From NCBI GenBank assembly GCA_900759105.1, contig CAAETY010000145.1:1-64000 (forward strand): a stretch of DNA of 64,000 bases. The letters are read 5' to 3'. Position numbers and translations under genes: made by a program. How positions within the stretch are numbered: the first letter of the stretch is position 1; every line of letters begins with the position of its first letter. Positions 9,531-17,653 of the stretch are shown here, piece by piece. The stretch comes from Peptococcaceae bacterium. Lineage in GTDB: Bacteria; Bacillota; Peptococcia; Peptococcales; Peptococcaceae. A model generated the notes under the pieces. The model saw nothing but the letters and a program-made list of their open reading frames with translations. It was not told the origin of the DNA and did no database searches.

Positions 9531-9584
9531 GCAAAAAGAACACTTCGATACCACGTTAAAGGGCATCAAAGTGTTCTTTTTTGC
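9531..9584. terminator. Bidirectional intrinsic terminator
   Basis: A near-perfect stem of about 15 pairs (AAGAACACTT against AAGTGTTCTT, flanked by A-run and T-run) lies between convergent genes ending at 9493 (plus) and 9596 (minus). It has a T-run on both strands, so it can serve both. Confidence 0.8.
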
Positions 9585-9595
9585 TTTGTGCATTG

Positions 9596-10180
9596 TTATT
9601 TATAGGTTTTTATGATATTTTCAGCGACCTCGCGCTTGGAAATGCGCGCGTCCATGGCTTGCTTTTCGATGTAGCGATGGGCCTCTGTCTCTGTCATGCT
9701 CAAGCATTCGATAAGTAACCATTTCGCACGGTTCACCAAACGGATTTCCTCGATTTTTTCTTCGACTGTCGCTTGCTTTTCCTGCATTTGGCGCATCCGC
9801 TCTCTGGTAGCGCAAAGGATGCGCAGATTCTGCGCAATCATCCGCGAATTGGTCGGCTTCGACAAGGTTATCACACCATAGCTGACCACCTTCGAATAAA
9901 TGTCGTTAAACTGATCGTTTTTTACAAGGAGCAATACGCCGGCACCACTGTTGGCGCAGATGTCAATCGCCAGTCGCATACCGAAATCATCCGGCAACGG
10001 TGCATTGATTAGCACAATATCATACTCCTTGTCCACGATGCGCCGCTGTGCTTCACTGACGCTATGAACCGTTGTCACAGGCCAATAATCCGTCATGGGG
10101 AGCAATGGCATGATGCTGTTTGTAAAGGAATCCGATGCTGTCACAATCAACACGCTGTAGGTTTGTTCTTGAAAAATCAC
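9596..10180 (-). CDS. ANTAR-domain response regulator (RNA-binding antiterminator) linked to glutamine synthetase
   Basis: Predicted RNA-binding antiterminator controlling nitrogen genes. Seen: an N-terminal receiver-like domain (~1-115) and a coiled linker leading to a C-terminal ANTAR domain (last ~60 residues; AKWLLIECLSMTETEAHRYIEKQAMDARISKREVAENI). At the expected phosphoacceptor place the sequence is VLINAPLPDD, Asn where an Asp is usual, so the receiver is probably not phosphorylated there; the later lysine (SKPT) is kept. I start at a GTG at 10180, nine bases after AAGGAGG; an upstream TTG would put that site inside the gene. It follows glnA by 41 bases. Its likely RNA target is the leader before the GSIII gene. 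Confidence 0.85.
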   Translation of the reverse strand: MIFQEQTYSVLIVTASDSFTNSIMPLLPMTDYWPVTTVHSVSEAQRRIVDKEYDIVLINAPLPDDFGMRLAIDICANSGAGVLLLVKNDQFNDIYSKVVSYGVITLSKPTNSRMIAQNLRILCATRERMRQMQEKQATVEEKIEEIRLVNRAKWLLIECLSMTETEAHRYIEKQAMDARISKREVAENIIKTYK

Positions 10181-10221
10181 TGGCTCCCCCCTCCTTTCTG
10201 TCGGGCACAGCAATCAAGCAA

Positions 10222-11433
10222 TTATCTGTGGCTGTAAGCGCGAATGACCGCTTCAGGAAGATACGCCTGGGCAAAGGAGCCGGACATGGTCACAGCTGTC
10301 GCTTCATACAGAGAGACCGGCAATTTTTTTAAAGAAGACAACGCTTCCGATGACGCATTGTAAAGGTTAACATCTGTTGCCGGTGGCAAGGTCAAATTGT
10401 GCTGGATGCCATAAAGACTCGCATAAATCAGAAGCGCATAAGCAATATACGGATTTGCCGTTGGGTCTGCGGAGCGCAATTCCGCCCGTTGGTGCTCGCC
10501 AACTGCCGCCGGAATGCGGATAAGCTGGGAACGATTTTCTGCCGACCAGGTTACGTAGCGTGGCGCTTTATCGTGACCCAAACGGCGGCAGGATTCTTCA
10601 CAGGGGTTCAAAAACAACGTCATTTCGTTAATTTTTTCCAAAATGCCTGCTATCACGCAAGGCAAAAGTGCCATTTTTTCGTCACCCTTAGCCGCAATAT
10701 TAATGTGCATGCCATTGCCGTCCCACTCCGGCAACGGTTTTGGCGAAAAGCTGGCCCAAAGTCCATTCTGTGCCGCAACTGTGCGCACAATGGCATTGAA
10801 GGTAATGGCATTGTCTGCTGCAGTGAGTGGGTCCGAGTAGCGGAAGTCGATTTCATTTTGCCCCGGGCCGCTTTCGTGATGGGAGCTTTCCGGACAAATG
10901 CCCATTTGCTCTAACATCAGGCAGATTTCACGGCGGATGTTTTCGCCTTTATCATCCGGCGCAATATCCATATAGCCGGCATGGTCGTACGGCACCTTCG
11001 TCGGCTCGCCGTTTTCATCGACCTTAAAGAGATAAAATTCCATTTCCGCGCCAAAGGTAAAGGCATAGCCTGCTTCCGCCGCCACCGCTACCGCTTGCTT
11101 CAAGATGCCGCGGGTATCACACTCAAATGCGCGCCCATCCGGGTAGGAAATATCGCAAAACATGCGCACAACCTTTCCTTGCTCCGGCCGCCATGGCAAC
11201 TGAATCAACGTAGAAGCATCAGGGTGCAGCAACAAATCAGAACGAACCTCGCCACCAAATCCACCAATCGCTGAGGCATCGATGGCAATGCCAAACTCAA
11301 ATGCACGCTTTAGCTCACCGGGCATAATGGCCACATTATGCTGCTTGCCATAAACATCACAGAATGCCAAGCGGATAAATTTAATTTCTTCCTCCTGCAC
11401 AAACTGCATCACTTCTTCGGGCGTGTATTTCAT
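10222..11433 (-). CDS. glnA: Glutamine synthetase, type I (short form)
   Basis: Makes glutamine from glutamate, ammonia and ATP. Seen: the N-terminal beta-grasp domain (FCDVYGKQHNVAIMPGEL), the metal-binding FGAEMEFYLF, ESGPGQNEIDFRY, the GNGMHINI loop, and the arginine motif NRSQLIRIPA. The ATG at 11433 has AGGTG seven bases upstream. At 403 residues it is shorter than common GSI (about 440-470). I see no adenylylation motif, so control is probably transcriptional or by feedback. It is followed by the ANTAR regulator. A gamma-glutamyl ligase of the same fold cannot be excluded. Confidence 0.85.
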   Translation of the reverse strand: MKYTPEEVMQFVQEEEIKFIRLAFCDVYGKQHNVAIMPGELKRAFEFGIAIDASAIGGFGGEVRSDLLLHPDASTLIQLPWRPEQGKVVRMFCDISYPDGRAFECDTRGILKQAVAVAAEAGYAFTFGAEMEFYLFKVDENGEPTKVPYDHAGYMDIAPDDKGENIRREICLMLEQMGICPESSHHESGPGQNEIDFRYSDPLTAADNAITFNAIVRTVAAQNGLWASFSPKPLPEWDGNGMHINIAAKGDEKMALLPCVIAGILEKINEMTLFLNPCEESCRRLGHDKAPRYVTWSAENRSQLIRIPAAVGEHQRAELRSADPTANPYIAYALLIYASLYGIQHNLTLPPATDVNLYNASSEALSSLKKLPVSLYEATAVTMSGSFAQAYLPEAVIRAYSHR

Positions 11434-11545
11434 GGCGTCACCTGCTTTCTTTTCAATCAATTATTGTCATTATTGTCTTTCACTTCGTTTAAGAAAAACG
11501 CCGGGTTTCATGGGGGATGCGTATTTTCTCATCGAAACACCACCG

Positions 11546-11574
11546 TTTTACCATAAAAATACTCGATGTCCCAA
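11546..11574 (-). promoter_or_regulatory. Possible glnA promoter
   Basis: On the minus strand TTGAAA, 17 bases, TATTTT, about 110 bases before the glnA start. The leader that follows can form an imperfect stem (AAAACG...CGTTTT with GTTTC/GAAAC inside) ending in a T-run near 11480, which could be an attenuator. I could not fit an ANTAR hexaloop to it. Confidence 0.4.
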
Positions 11575-11637
11575 ACGATTTCAATCCCGTAGCTATAGAA
11601 ATTATTTTTTTGCCATGAATTTTTATGCGATTAGCCG

Positions 11638-11666
11638 TTGACAATTTTCTTTGTCTGTTGTATATT
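11638..11666 (+). promoter_or_regulatory. Sigma-A promoter of the GSIII gene
   Basis: A consensus TTGACA, exactly 17 bases, then TATATT. Transcription would begin near 11673, so the attenuator at 11679-11732 would be at the very 5' end of the message. Confidence 0.8.
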
Positions 11667-11678
11667 TGGCACTGTTAA

Positions 11679-11732
11679 GAGACACTGGCGTCTCAGAGGG
11701 CTATCCCTCTGCGCGTCAGTGTCTCTTTTTTT
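11679..11732 (+). promoter_or_regulatory. Leader attenuator with ANTAR-type hairpin upstream of GSIII
   Basis: Two competing structures can be drawn. Terminator: GAGACACTG (11679-11687) pairs with CAGTGTCTC (11717-11725), enclosing a second perfect hairpin (CAGAGGG/CCCTCTG), and is followed by seven Ts. Antiterminator: GAGAC (11679-11683) and GTCTC (11690-11694) close a six-base loop ACTGGC, which has A at loop position 1 and G at position 4 as in known ANTAR-bound hairpins. The two use the same 5' arm, so protein binding to the short hairpin would prevent the terminator. The second hairpin's loop does not show the A1/G4 pattern. Confidence 0.7.
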
Positions 11733-11769
11733 GTTTGAACAATGAATTGATTTGAAAGGAAGACCCACT

Positions 11770-13866
11770 ATGACGACTGTACCGGAAATCTTTGGAAGCA
11801 TGGTTTTTGACAGCCGTGTGATGAAAGCGCGTTTATCTGCCGATGTGTATCATTCTCTGAAGCAAACCATTCAAAAGGGCACAAAGCTCGATTTGTCTGT
11901 GGCCAATGTAGTTGCTGCCGCAATGAAGGATTGGGCGATTGAGAATGGTGCAACCCACTTCACGCATTGGTTTCAACCATTGACCGGTATCACCGCCGAA
12001 AAACACGATAGCTTTATCACGCCGGCGCCTGACGGCCGTGTAATTATGGAATTTTCCGGTAAGGAGCTGCTCAAGGGCGAACCGGATGCCTCCTCCTTCC
12101 CTTCCGGCGGTTTGCGTGCGACCTTTGAGGCACGTGGCTACACTGCCTGGGATCCAACCAGCTACGCTTTTATCAAAGGCAAAACCCTCTGTATTCCTAC
12201 AGCATTTTGCTCCTATGGCGGTGAAGCACTGGACAAAAAAACACCGCTTCTTCGTAGCATGGAAGCACTCAACAAGCAAGCGCTCCGCATCCTCAAGCTT
12301 TTCGGCAACGATGACGTCAAGCATGTTTGCGCCTCTGTCGGCCCGGAACAGGAATACTTCCTCGTTGATAAATCGATGTATGATAAGCGCAAGGACCTTC
12401 TCTATACCGGCAGAACGCTGTTTGGTGCCAAGCCACCAAAGGGGCAGGAGCTGGACGACCATTATTTTGGCACCATCAATCCGCGCGTGACGGCGTTTAT
12501 GGAAGATTTGAATATCGAGCTTTGGAAGCTGGGCATTTTCGCAAAGACCGAGCACAATGAGGTCGCCCCTGCTCAACACGAGCTTGCGCCGATTTATACG
12601 ACAACCAATATTGCCACAGACCAAAACCAACTCACCATGGAAATCATGCAAAAGGTTGCCGCCAAACATAACCTGGTCTGCCTGCTTCATGAAAAACCGT
12701 TTGCCGGTGTCAACGGCTCCGGGAAGCACAATAACTGGTCGTTGTCCACGGACACCGGCGTAAACCTCTTTGCCCCCGGCGATACCCCTTATGAAAACGC
12801 ACAATTCCTGCTTTTCTTGGTGGCTGTTCTTCAAGCCGCCGATGATTATCAAGGACTTCTCCGTGCTTCTGTTGCCACAGCCGGCAACGATCACCGTCTG
12901 GGTGCAAGCGAAGCACCACCGGCTGTTATCTCCATCTTTCTCGGTGATGAATTGACGAATATCCTCGATTCCATTGAAAACGAAACACCATACAATGGCA
13001 TTGAAAAGCAAAAAATGAAATTAAACGTGGACGTCTTGCCACGATTCACTAAAGACAATACCGACCGTAACCGCACATCGCCGCTTGCCTTTACCGGCAA
13101 CAAGTTTGAGTTTAGAATGCTCGGCTCTTCCGATTCGATTGCCTGCACCAATATTATGCTCAACACAACACTGGCTGAATCATTGCGACTTTTTGCGGAT
13201 GAGTTGGAAGCGGCACCTGATTTCAACACCGCACTGCATGACTTGATAAAAAAGACCATCACCGCCCATAAGCGCATTATTTTTAACGGCAACGGTTACG
13301 ATGATGCTTGGATTAAAGAGGCAACCGAGGAACGTGGACTCTTAAACCTACGTACCACACCGGATGCCATTCCGATGCTCATTCAAAAAGAAAACATGGA
13401 CATGCTGACTGCCCACAAGGTCTATACCGAATCCGAGCTTTTGGCTCGCCATGATATTTTATTGGAAAACTACTGCAAGGTTGTCCGCATTGAAGCGTTG
13501 ACAATGGTGGACATGGCAAACAAAGAAATTTTGCCTGCTGTGGAATCCTATGTTTCCGCACTTGTTTCAACAGCTACAGCAAAACGTTCCTTCGATACCG
13601 ATATTCCATGCAATTATGAGCAAAAGCTGATTAAGCGTCTAGCGACCTTGGTCGATACCATTGACGCCAGATCCACCTTGCTGGAATCAGCAACGGTTAA
13701 GCTAGATATGATGAACAGTATCACAGACAAGTCCCTGTTTATTCGAGATGAAATTATTCCAAAGATGTGTGAACTACGTGTTGTTTCCGATGAAGCGGAA
13801 ACCATAACTGCAGCAAGCTATTGGCCATTTCCTACCTATGGCGACTTGCTGTTTGGTGTGAAATAA
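11770..13866 (+). CDS. glnN: Glutamine synthetase type III
   Basis: Large dodecameric glutamine synthetase class found in anaerobes and cyanobacteria. Seen: the GSIII N-terminal extension with VFDSRVMKARLS, FPSGGLRATFEARGYTAWDPTS, the metal ligand segment GPEQEYFLVD, KTEHNEVAPAQHELAPIY, the NGSGKHNNWS loop and the RNRTSPLAFTGNKFEFR motif; the C-terminal helical part is complete. It gives 698 residues from the ATG at 11770, which has AAAGGAAG upstream; an earlier TTG at 11752 sits on that site. Transcribed divergently from glnA and its ANTAR regulator, and led by an attenuator, so probably induced when nitrogen is short. Confidence 0.95.
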   Translation: MTTVPEIFGSMVFDSRVMKARLSADVYHSLKQTIQKGTKLDLSVANVVAAAMKDWAIENGATHFTHWFQPLTGITAEKHDSFITPAPDGRVIMEFSGKELLKGEPDASSFPSGGLRATFEARGYTAWDPTSYAFIKGKTLCIPTAFCSYGGEALDKKTPLLRSMEALNKQALRILKLFGNDDVKHVCASVGPEQEYFLVDKSMYDKRKDLLYTGRTLFGAKPPKGQELDDHYFGTINPRVTAFMEDLNIELWKLGIFAKTEHNEVAPAQHELAPIYTTTNIATDQNQLTMEIMQKVAAKHNLVCLLHEKPFAGVNGSGKHNNWSLSTDTGVNLFAPGDTPYENAQFLLFLVAVLQAADDYQGLLRASVATAGNDHRLGASEAPPAVISIFLGDELTNILDSIENETPYNGIEKQKMKLNVDVLPRFTKDNTDRNRTSPLAFTGNKFEFRMLGSSDSIACTNIMLNTTLAESLRLFADELEAAPDFNTALHDLIKKTITAHKRIIFNGNGYDDAWIKEATEERGLLNLRTTPDAIPMLIQKENMDMLTAHKVYTESELLARHDILLENYCKVVRIEALTMVDMANKEILPAVESYVSALVSTATAKRSFDTDIPCNYEQKLIKRLATLVDTIDARSTLLESATVKLDMMNSITDKSLFIRDEIIPKMCELRVVSDEAETITAASYWPFPTYGDLLFGVK

Positions 13867-13921
13867 TTCCCTTATATATGTCCCCATACTACGATTCGAG
13901 GCAGCTTTTGAATAAGCAGCT

Positions 13922-13966
13922 CCCTCGGAGATGGCATTCCCCCGTCATCTCCGAGGGAATGCCATC
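13922..13966 (+). promoter_or_regulatory. Two mutually exclusive perfect stems between glnN and purF
   Basis: CCCTCGGAGATG (13922-13933) is exactly complementary to CATCTCCGAGGG (13946-13957). GATGGCATTCCC (13930-13941) is exactly complementary to GGGAATGCCATC (13955-13966). The two 12-pair stems share bases, so only one can form fully. The second is followed by a T-rich stretch and could be the glnN terminator; the first has no T-run. It may be a switch in the purF leader or a compound terminator. Confidence 0.6.
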
Positions 13967-14040
13967 GAATCACTTTCTTTTTACCGCCATTTATGTGATG
14001 ATGCAAACACTTATGTCTAAAAAAATGAGGAGGCTCCCAA

Positions 14041-15477
14041 ATGATGAATAAGGATACTCAGGCTGTTTTTAATGACCGCCATCTCCACGAAGAATGTGGT
14101 GTCTTTGGCGTTTATTCCAAAGAAATTGCCCATCTGGCGCCATTGGCTTACTACGGACTTTTTGCCCTTCAGCACCGTGGTCAGGAAAGCGCCGGCATTG
14201 TCGTGAATACAGGCGATATTTTTACCGCCTATTGTGATGAAGGCCTTGTCAACGATGTTTTTCCAAAAGAACGCTTGCAGCATTTTGAGTCCGGTAATAT
14301 TGTAGTTGGCCATGTGCGCTATGCCACCACCGGCTCCGATCGAAAGCGCAACGCCCAACCGCTTGTTATCCATCACCACAAAAGCTGCATGGCCTTGGCA
14401 CACAATGGCAATCTGACCAACTCCTATGAACTGAGAAATGAATTAGAGCAAAGTGGTTCTATTTTTCATACCACCACGGATAGTGAAGTCATCGCCTATA
14501 TCATTGTACAGGAGCAGCTGCATACTCCTTCCATTGAAGAAGCTGTTTACAGCGCCATGGGAAGAATCGAAGGAGCCTATTCGCTGGTAATTTCTTCGCC
14601 TGATAAGCTGATTGCCGCCCGCGACCCTCATGGCTTCCGCCCGCTCTGCATGGGAAAAACAAACGATGGCAAAATCGTATTTGCCTCGGAAACCTGCGCG
14701 TTGGATGCGGTGGGTGCTGAATATGTACGCGATATTCAGCCGGGTGAGATTGTCACCGTCAGCGAAGTGGGCATCACAAGCGATACCCGCCGTTGCAACA
14801 GTGCGCCAAAAAAGCTCTGCGTCTTTGAATTTGTTTATTTTGCGCGCCCGGATTCTAGCATTGACGGTGCTTCGGTAAGCTTAGCACGACAAAAAGCCGG
14901 GGCTTTTCTAGCCGCTGAACATCCGGTTGATGCCGATATCGTTATTGGCGTTCCCGATTCCGGCTTGGAAGCCGCCTTGGGCTATGCCAATGCCTCCGGT
15001 ATTCCATACGGCATTGGTTTTACCAAAAACAAATACATTGGGCGAACCTTTATCTCCCCTACACAGGAACAACGCGAAATCGGTGTTAACATCAAGCTCA
15101 ATCCTATTCGCAGCATCGTCGCCGGAAAGCGCGTGGTTCTGATTGACGACTCCATCGTACGTGGGACCACCTGCCGCGGAACCATTGAGCTTTTGCGCAA
15201 AGCCGGCGCAAAAGAAATTCACATGCGCGTCAGCGCTCCGCCTTTTGTTGCGCCTTGCTACTATGGCACGGATATTGACGCGCCGGAAAATTTGATTGCT
15301 AACCATCACACCGTCGATGAAATTGCCAAAATCATCGGTGTCGATTCCTTGGGCTACCTCAGCGTTGAACATCTTTTACAAATTGCAGATGGCTGTGAAG
15401 GCTTCTGTACCGCTTGCTTCGGTGGCGATTACCCCACTGCTGTACCAACACAAACCGACAAAAACAGATTTGAATAA
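14041..15477 (+). CDS. purF: Amidophosphoribosyltransferase (Fe-S type)
   Basis: First committed step of purine synthesis: PRPP plus glutamine gives phosphoribosylamine. Seen: the N-terminal nucleophile Cys19 in HEECGVFGVY, so an 18-residue propeptide should be removed; FALQHRGQESAGI; the glutaminase residues RYATTGSD; the PRPP loop VVLIDDSIVRGTT; and the late cysteines CEGFCTACFGG that mark the Bacillus-like 4Fe-4S form. The ATG has GAGGAGG upstream. Other pur genes are absent nearby, which is unusual; its place beside two glutamine synthetases may tie it to glutamine supply. Confidence 0.95.
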   Translation: MMNKDTQAVFNDRHLHEECGVFGVYSKEIAHLAPLAYYGLFALQHRGQESAGIVVNTGDIFTAYCDEGLVNDVFPKERLQHFESGNIVVGHVRYATTGSDRKRNAQPLVIHHHKSCMALAHNGNLTNSYELRNELEQSGSIFHTTTDSEVIAYIIVQEQLHTPSIEEAVYSAMGRIEGAYSLVISSPDKLIAARDPHGFRPLCMGKTNDGKIVFASETCALDAVGAEYVRDIQPGEIVTVSEVGITSDTRRCNSAPKKLCVFEFVYFARPDSSIDGASVSLARQKAGAFLAAEHPVDADIVIGVPDSGLEAALGYANASGIPYGIGFTKNKYIGRTFISPTQEQREIGVNIKLNPIRSIVAGKRVVLIDDSIVRGTTCRGTIELLRKAGAKEIHMRVSAPPFVAPCYYGTDIDAPENLIANHHTVDEIAKIIGVDSLGYLSVEHLLQIADGCEGFCTACFGGDYPTAVPTQTDKNRFE

Positions 15478-15509
15478 ACCTACCACCTCGCTTATCTATG
15501 CCTCTATGC

Positions 15510-15550
15510 AAAAAGCCGGATTCCTTACTCTAATAAGGAACCCGGCTTTT
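15510..15550. terminator. Bidirectional terminator between purF and the formate/nitrite channel
   Basis: AAAAGCCGG...TTCCTTA pairs with TAAGGAA...CCGGCTTTT around a short loop, with an A-run on one side and a T-run on the other. It separates two convergent genes. Confidence 0.85.
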
Positions 15551-15552
15551 GA

Positions 15553-16392
15553 TTATTTGTATTTTTTGAGTGCCAAGTAATAAAATCCCGCCAAAATCAC
15601 GCTGCCCCCAATAATATTGCCGATGGTTACCGGCAAGAGGTTATTGAGCAGCAAATTTGGTACATTAAGCACCTCTAGCTTATCGGCACCAATACCGAAG
15701 AATTCCTCGGCAGCAGCGGCGTATGCCGGATTGTGTGCGGCAAAATAGCCAAGTGGAAGATAGAACATATTGGCCACACTGTGCTCAAAGCCACAAGAAA
15801 CAAAGACCCAAATCGGAAAGAAAATACCGATGATTTTCCCGGCTACATCCTTTGCGGCTGCACCCAAGAATACACCCAAGCAAACAAGGAAGTTACACCA
15901 AATAGCACTGACCAATGCCGGCATAAAGCCCAAGGTTGCCTTGCCTACAGCCGTTTTGATGGCATAAGCACCCATGCGACAAGCACTTAAATCGAGCTGA
16001 CCCATATAATACACGGTTGCAGCCAGCACCACCGCACCAATGCAATTTGCCACTCCAACCAAAACAAGGTTACGGCTAAATCCAAAAAGATTCATTTCGC
16101 CCGTCGGAATCCCCAGCACATTGAGGCAGCTCCCTGTCAAAAGCTCCGAACCTGTTAGCACAATGGCAATCAACCCAATCGGGAAAATCGCCCCACTTAG
16201 GATACGGCCGGCACTCATATTCTCCATCGCATGACCGGCAATCATCGCCGCATCTGCCCCAAAGGAAATCATCAGCCCTGCCATGATGCCCAATAGCATT
16301 GTTTTCATCACCGGATAGTTGACCTTTTTAATACTGTTCGCTGTAAGAATGTCCAAAACTTCAATCGATGTGTTGTAACCTTGATTCAACAT
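15553..16392 (-). CDS. Formate/nitrite transporter family protein (FocA/NirC-like)
   Basis: Pentameric inner-membrane channel for formate, nitrite or a similar small anion. Seen: six hydrophobic segments across 279 residues, and the family signatures AIWCNFLVCLGVF and FVSCGFEHSVANMF; the histidine in the second is the usual pore-gating residue. Which anion it carries cannot be read from sequence. The ATG has AGGGGCG upstream. A TATAAT on the minus strand at 16445-16450 may be its -10, but no good -35 goes with it. Stands alone. Confidence 0.88.
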   Translation of the reverse strand: MLNQGYNTSIEVLDILTANSIKKVNYPVMKTMLLGIMAGLMISFGADAAMIAGHAMENMSAGRILSGAIFPIGLIAIVLTGSELLTGSCLNVLGIPTGEMNLFGFSRNLVLVGVANCIGAVVLAATVYYMGQLDLSACRMGAYAIKTAVGKATLGFMPALVSAIWCNFLVCLGVFLGAAAKDVAGKIIGIFFPIWVFVSCGFEHSVANMFYLPLGYFAAHNPAYAAAAEEFFGIGADKLEVLNVPNLLLNNLLPVTIGNIIGGSVILAGFYYLALKKYK

Positions 16393-16631
16393 TAATCGCC
16401 CCTTTTAAGCTCTCCTTCATTGTGCAACAGTGTTGTGTCCCCCTATTATAGCCTCCTGTTTTTTTATTTTCCACCGCAAGCATCCATTGCGCACATCCAA
16501 AAACTATAAAAAATTTTTTACGCATTAAAATCTATTCTCCGACAAATTAACGGACTTTGACCATTTTTATCATTTATAGCGCTTTGTACCCACGCACGTC
16601 CGCCCTTAAACTACCATCGTTGCTCAAAATA

Positions 16632-16640
16632 TGCTACACT
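16632..16640 (+). promoter_or_regulatory. Probable extended -10 promoter of the lipase-like gene
   Basis: TGC directly before TACACT, 32 bases upstream of the ATG at 16672, with no recognisable -35. The same TGCTA(t/c)A(a/c)T form recurs at several other genes in the window. Confidence 0.4.
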
Positions 16641-16671
16641 CTAGGCAATACCCTTCAAAGGACGTGAATAC

Positions 16672-17595
16672 ATGCAAACAGCCACTTTTTTATCTGCCGA
16701 CCACCAAACAACCATTCACTATAATATCTGGACCCCGTCCTGCACACCGCGCGCCGTCTTGGTGCTTTTTCACGGCATGCTCGAATACGGTGCGCGCTAT
16801 GATGAATTTGCGCGCGCTTTGAATGCGCAAGGTATCATTGTGTATGCCCACGACCATTTGGGTCACGGCTACTCCATGACCGATTCAAGCAAGCGCGGTC
16901 ATTTTGCAGACCGCTGCGGCAATGACTACGTCATTCATGATTGCTTGCACATGGTGGACAAGGCGCACGCCGATTATCCGGACTTGCCACTCTTTTTGAT
17001 GGGGCACAGTATGGGCTCCTTCCTCACACGCCAGCTTTTGCACCAATTCTACTTACCAACATTAAATGGCGTCATCCTGATGGGCACCGGACATTTACCA
17101 AAAAATATCGTCAAGCTCGGCCAATGCATCACCTCCGCCATTGCCGACTGTAAGGGAAGTATGCACAAAAGCGCTCTTGTCCACGCCCTCTTTATGGGCT
17201 TGAACAATCGCCGCTGTTTTCCTCGCCGTTCGAAAAACGACTGGCTCACCCGTGATATCGAACGCGCCAATCGTTTCAGCACCAATCCCCTCATCATTGA
17301 CGATTTCACCGTCCGTGCTTACGCCGATATGCTCACCGGCATGCTCACAAACTATGACCCGACAGCACTTGCCAAGCTTGACACCACCGTGCCAATTGTG
17401 CTCCTGAGCGGTGCCTCCGATCCCATCGGTGACTACGGCAAAGGCGTCAGTCGCTTATTTAGCCAATATCAATGCCTCGGCTACAATGACCTCGGGCTTT
17501 GCCTGTACCCGGGGGCTCGCCACGAGCTCTTAAACGAAACCAATCGTGAAGAAGTCACTAAAGACATTATCGACTGGATGAATGCCCATATCTAA
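16672..17595 (+). CDS. Alpha/beta hydrolase, monoacylglycerol lipase/lysophospholipase-like (Hydrolase_4)
   Basis: Cytoplasmic serine hydrolase; substrate probably a monoacylglycerol or lysophospholipid. Seen: oxyanion region LFHGMLEYGARYDEFA, the DHLGHGYS motif, nucleophile elbow GHSMGS, the acidic residue in LSGASDPIGD and the catalytic histidine in YPGARHELLNE. These are in the right order for a complete catalytic triad, and 307 residues is normal. No signal peptide. Monocistronic, followed by a strong terminator. Confidence 0.85.
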   Translation: MQTATFLSADHQTTIHYNIWTPSCTPRAVLVLFHGMLEYGARYDEFARALNAQGIIVYAHDHLGHGYSMTDSSKRGHFADRCGNDYVIHDCLHMVDKAHADYPDLPLFLMGHSMGSFLTRQLLHQFYLPTLNGVILMGTGHLPKNIVKLGQCITSAIADCKGSMHKSALVHALFMGLNNRRCFPRRSKNDWLTRDIERANRFSTNPLIIDDFTVRAYADMLTGMLTNYDPTALAKLDTTVPIVLLSGASDPIGDYGKGVSRLFSQYQCLGYNDLGLCLYPGARHELLNETNREEVTKDIIDWMNAHI

Positions 17596-17602
17596 TCTCA
17601 AA

Positions 17603-17651
17603 GGGGCTGTCGCATAAACGCATTTTTCGTTTATACGACAGCCCCTTTTTT
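17603..17651. repeat. Dispersed terminator repeat, copy 1
   Basis: A long stem (GGGGCTGTCG with CGACAGCCCC, continued by ATAAACG/CGTTTAT) followed by a T-run. Bases 17605-17651 are identical to 37030-37076. It ends the lipase gene and, on the other strand, lies just past the end of the minus-strand Mo operon. Confidence 0.85.
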
Positions 17652-17653
17652 CG

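Noticed and set aside
11434..11545. Second ANTAR target in the glnA leader
   Set aside because: A weak terminator-like stem exists, but I could not place a six-base loop with A1 and G4 closed by a stable stem.
11833..13011. Open frame of 392 codons on the minus strand opposite glnN
   Set aside because: Antisense shadow of GSIII with no recognisable motif or start signal.
16393..16631. Hidden gene in the gap between the formate/nitrite channel and the lipase
   Set aside because: AT-rich, with stops in all frames and no ribosome site; only promoter-like elements are seen.
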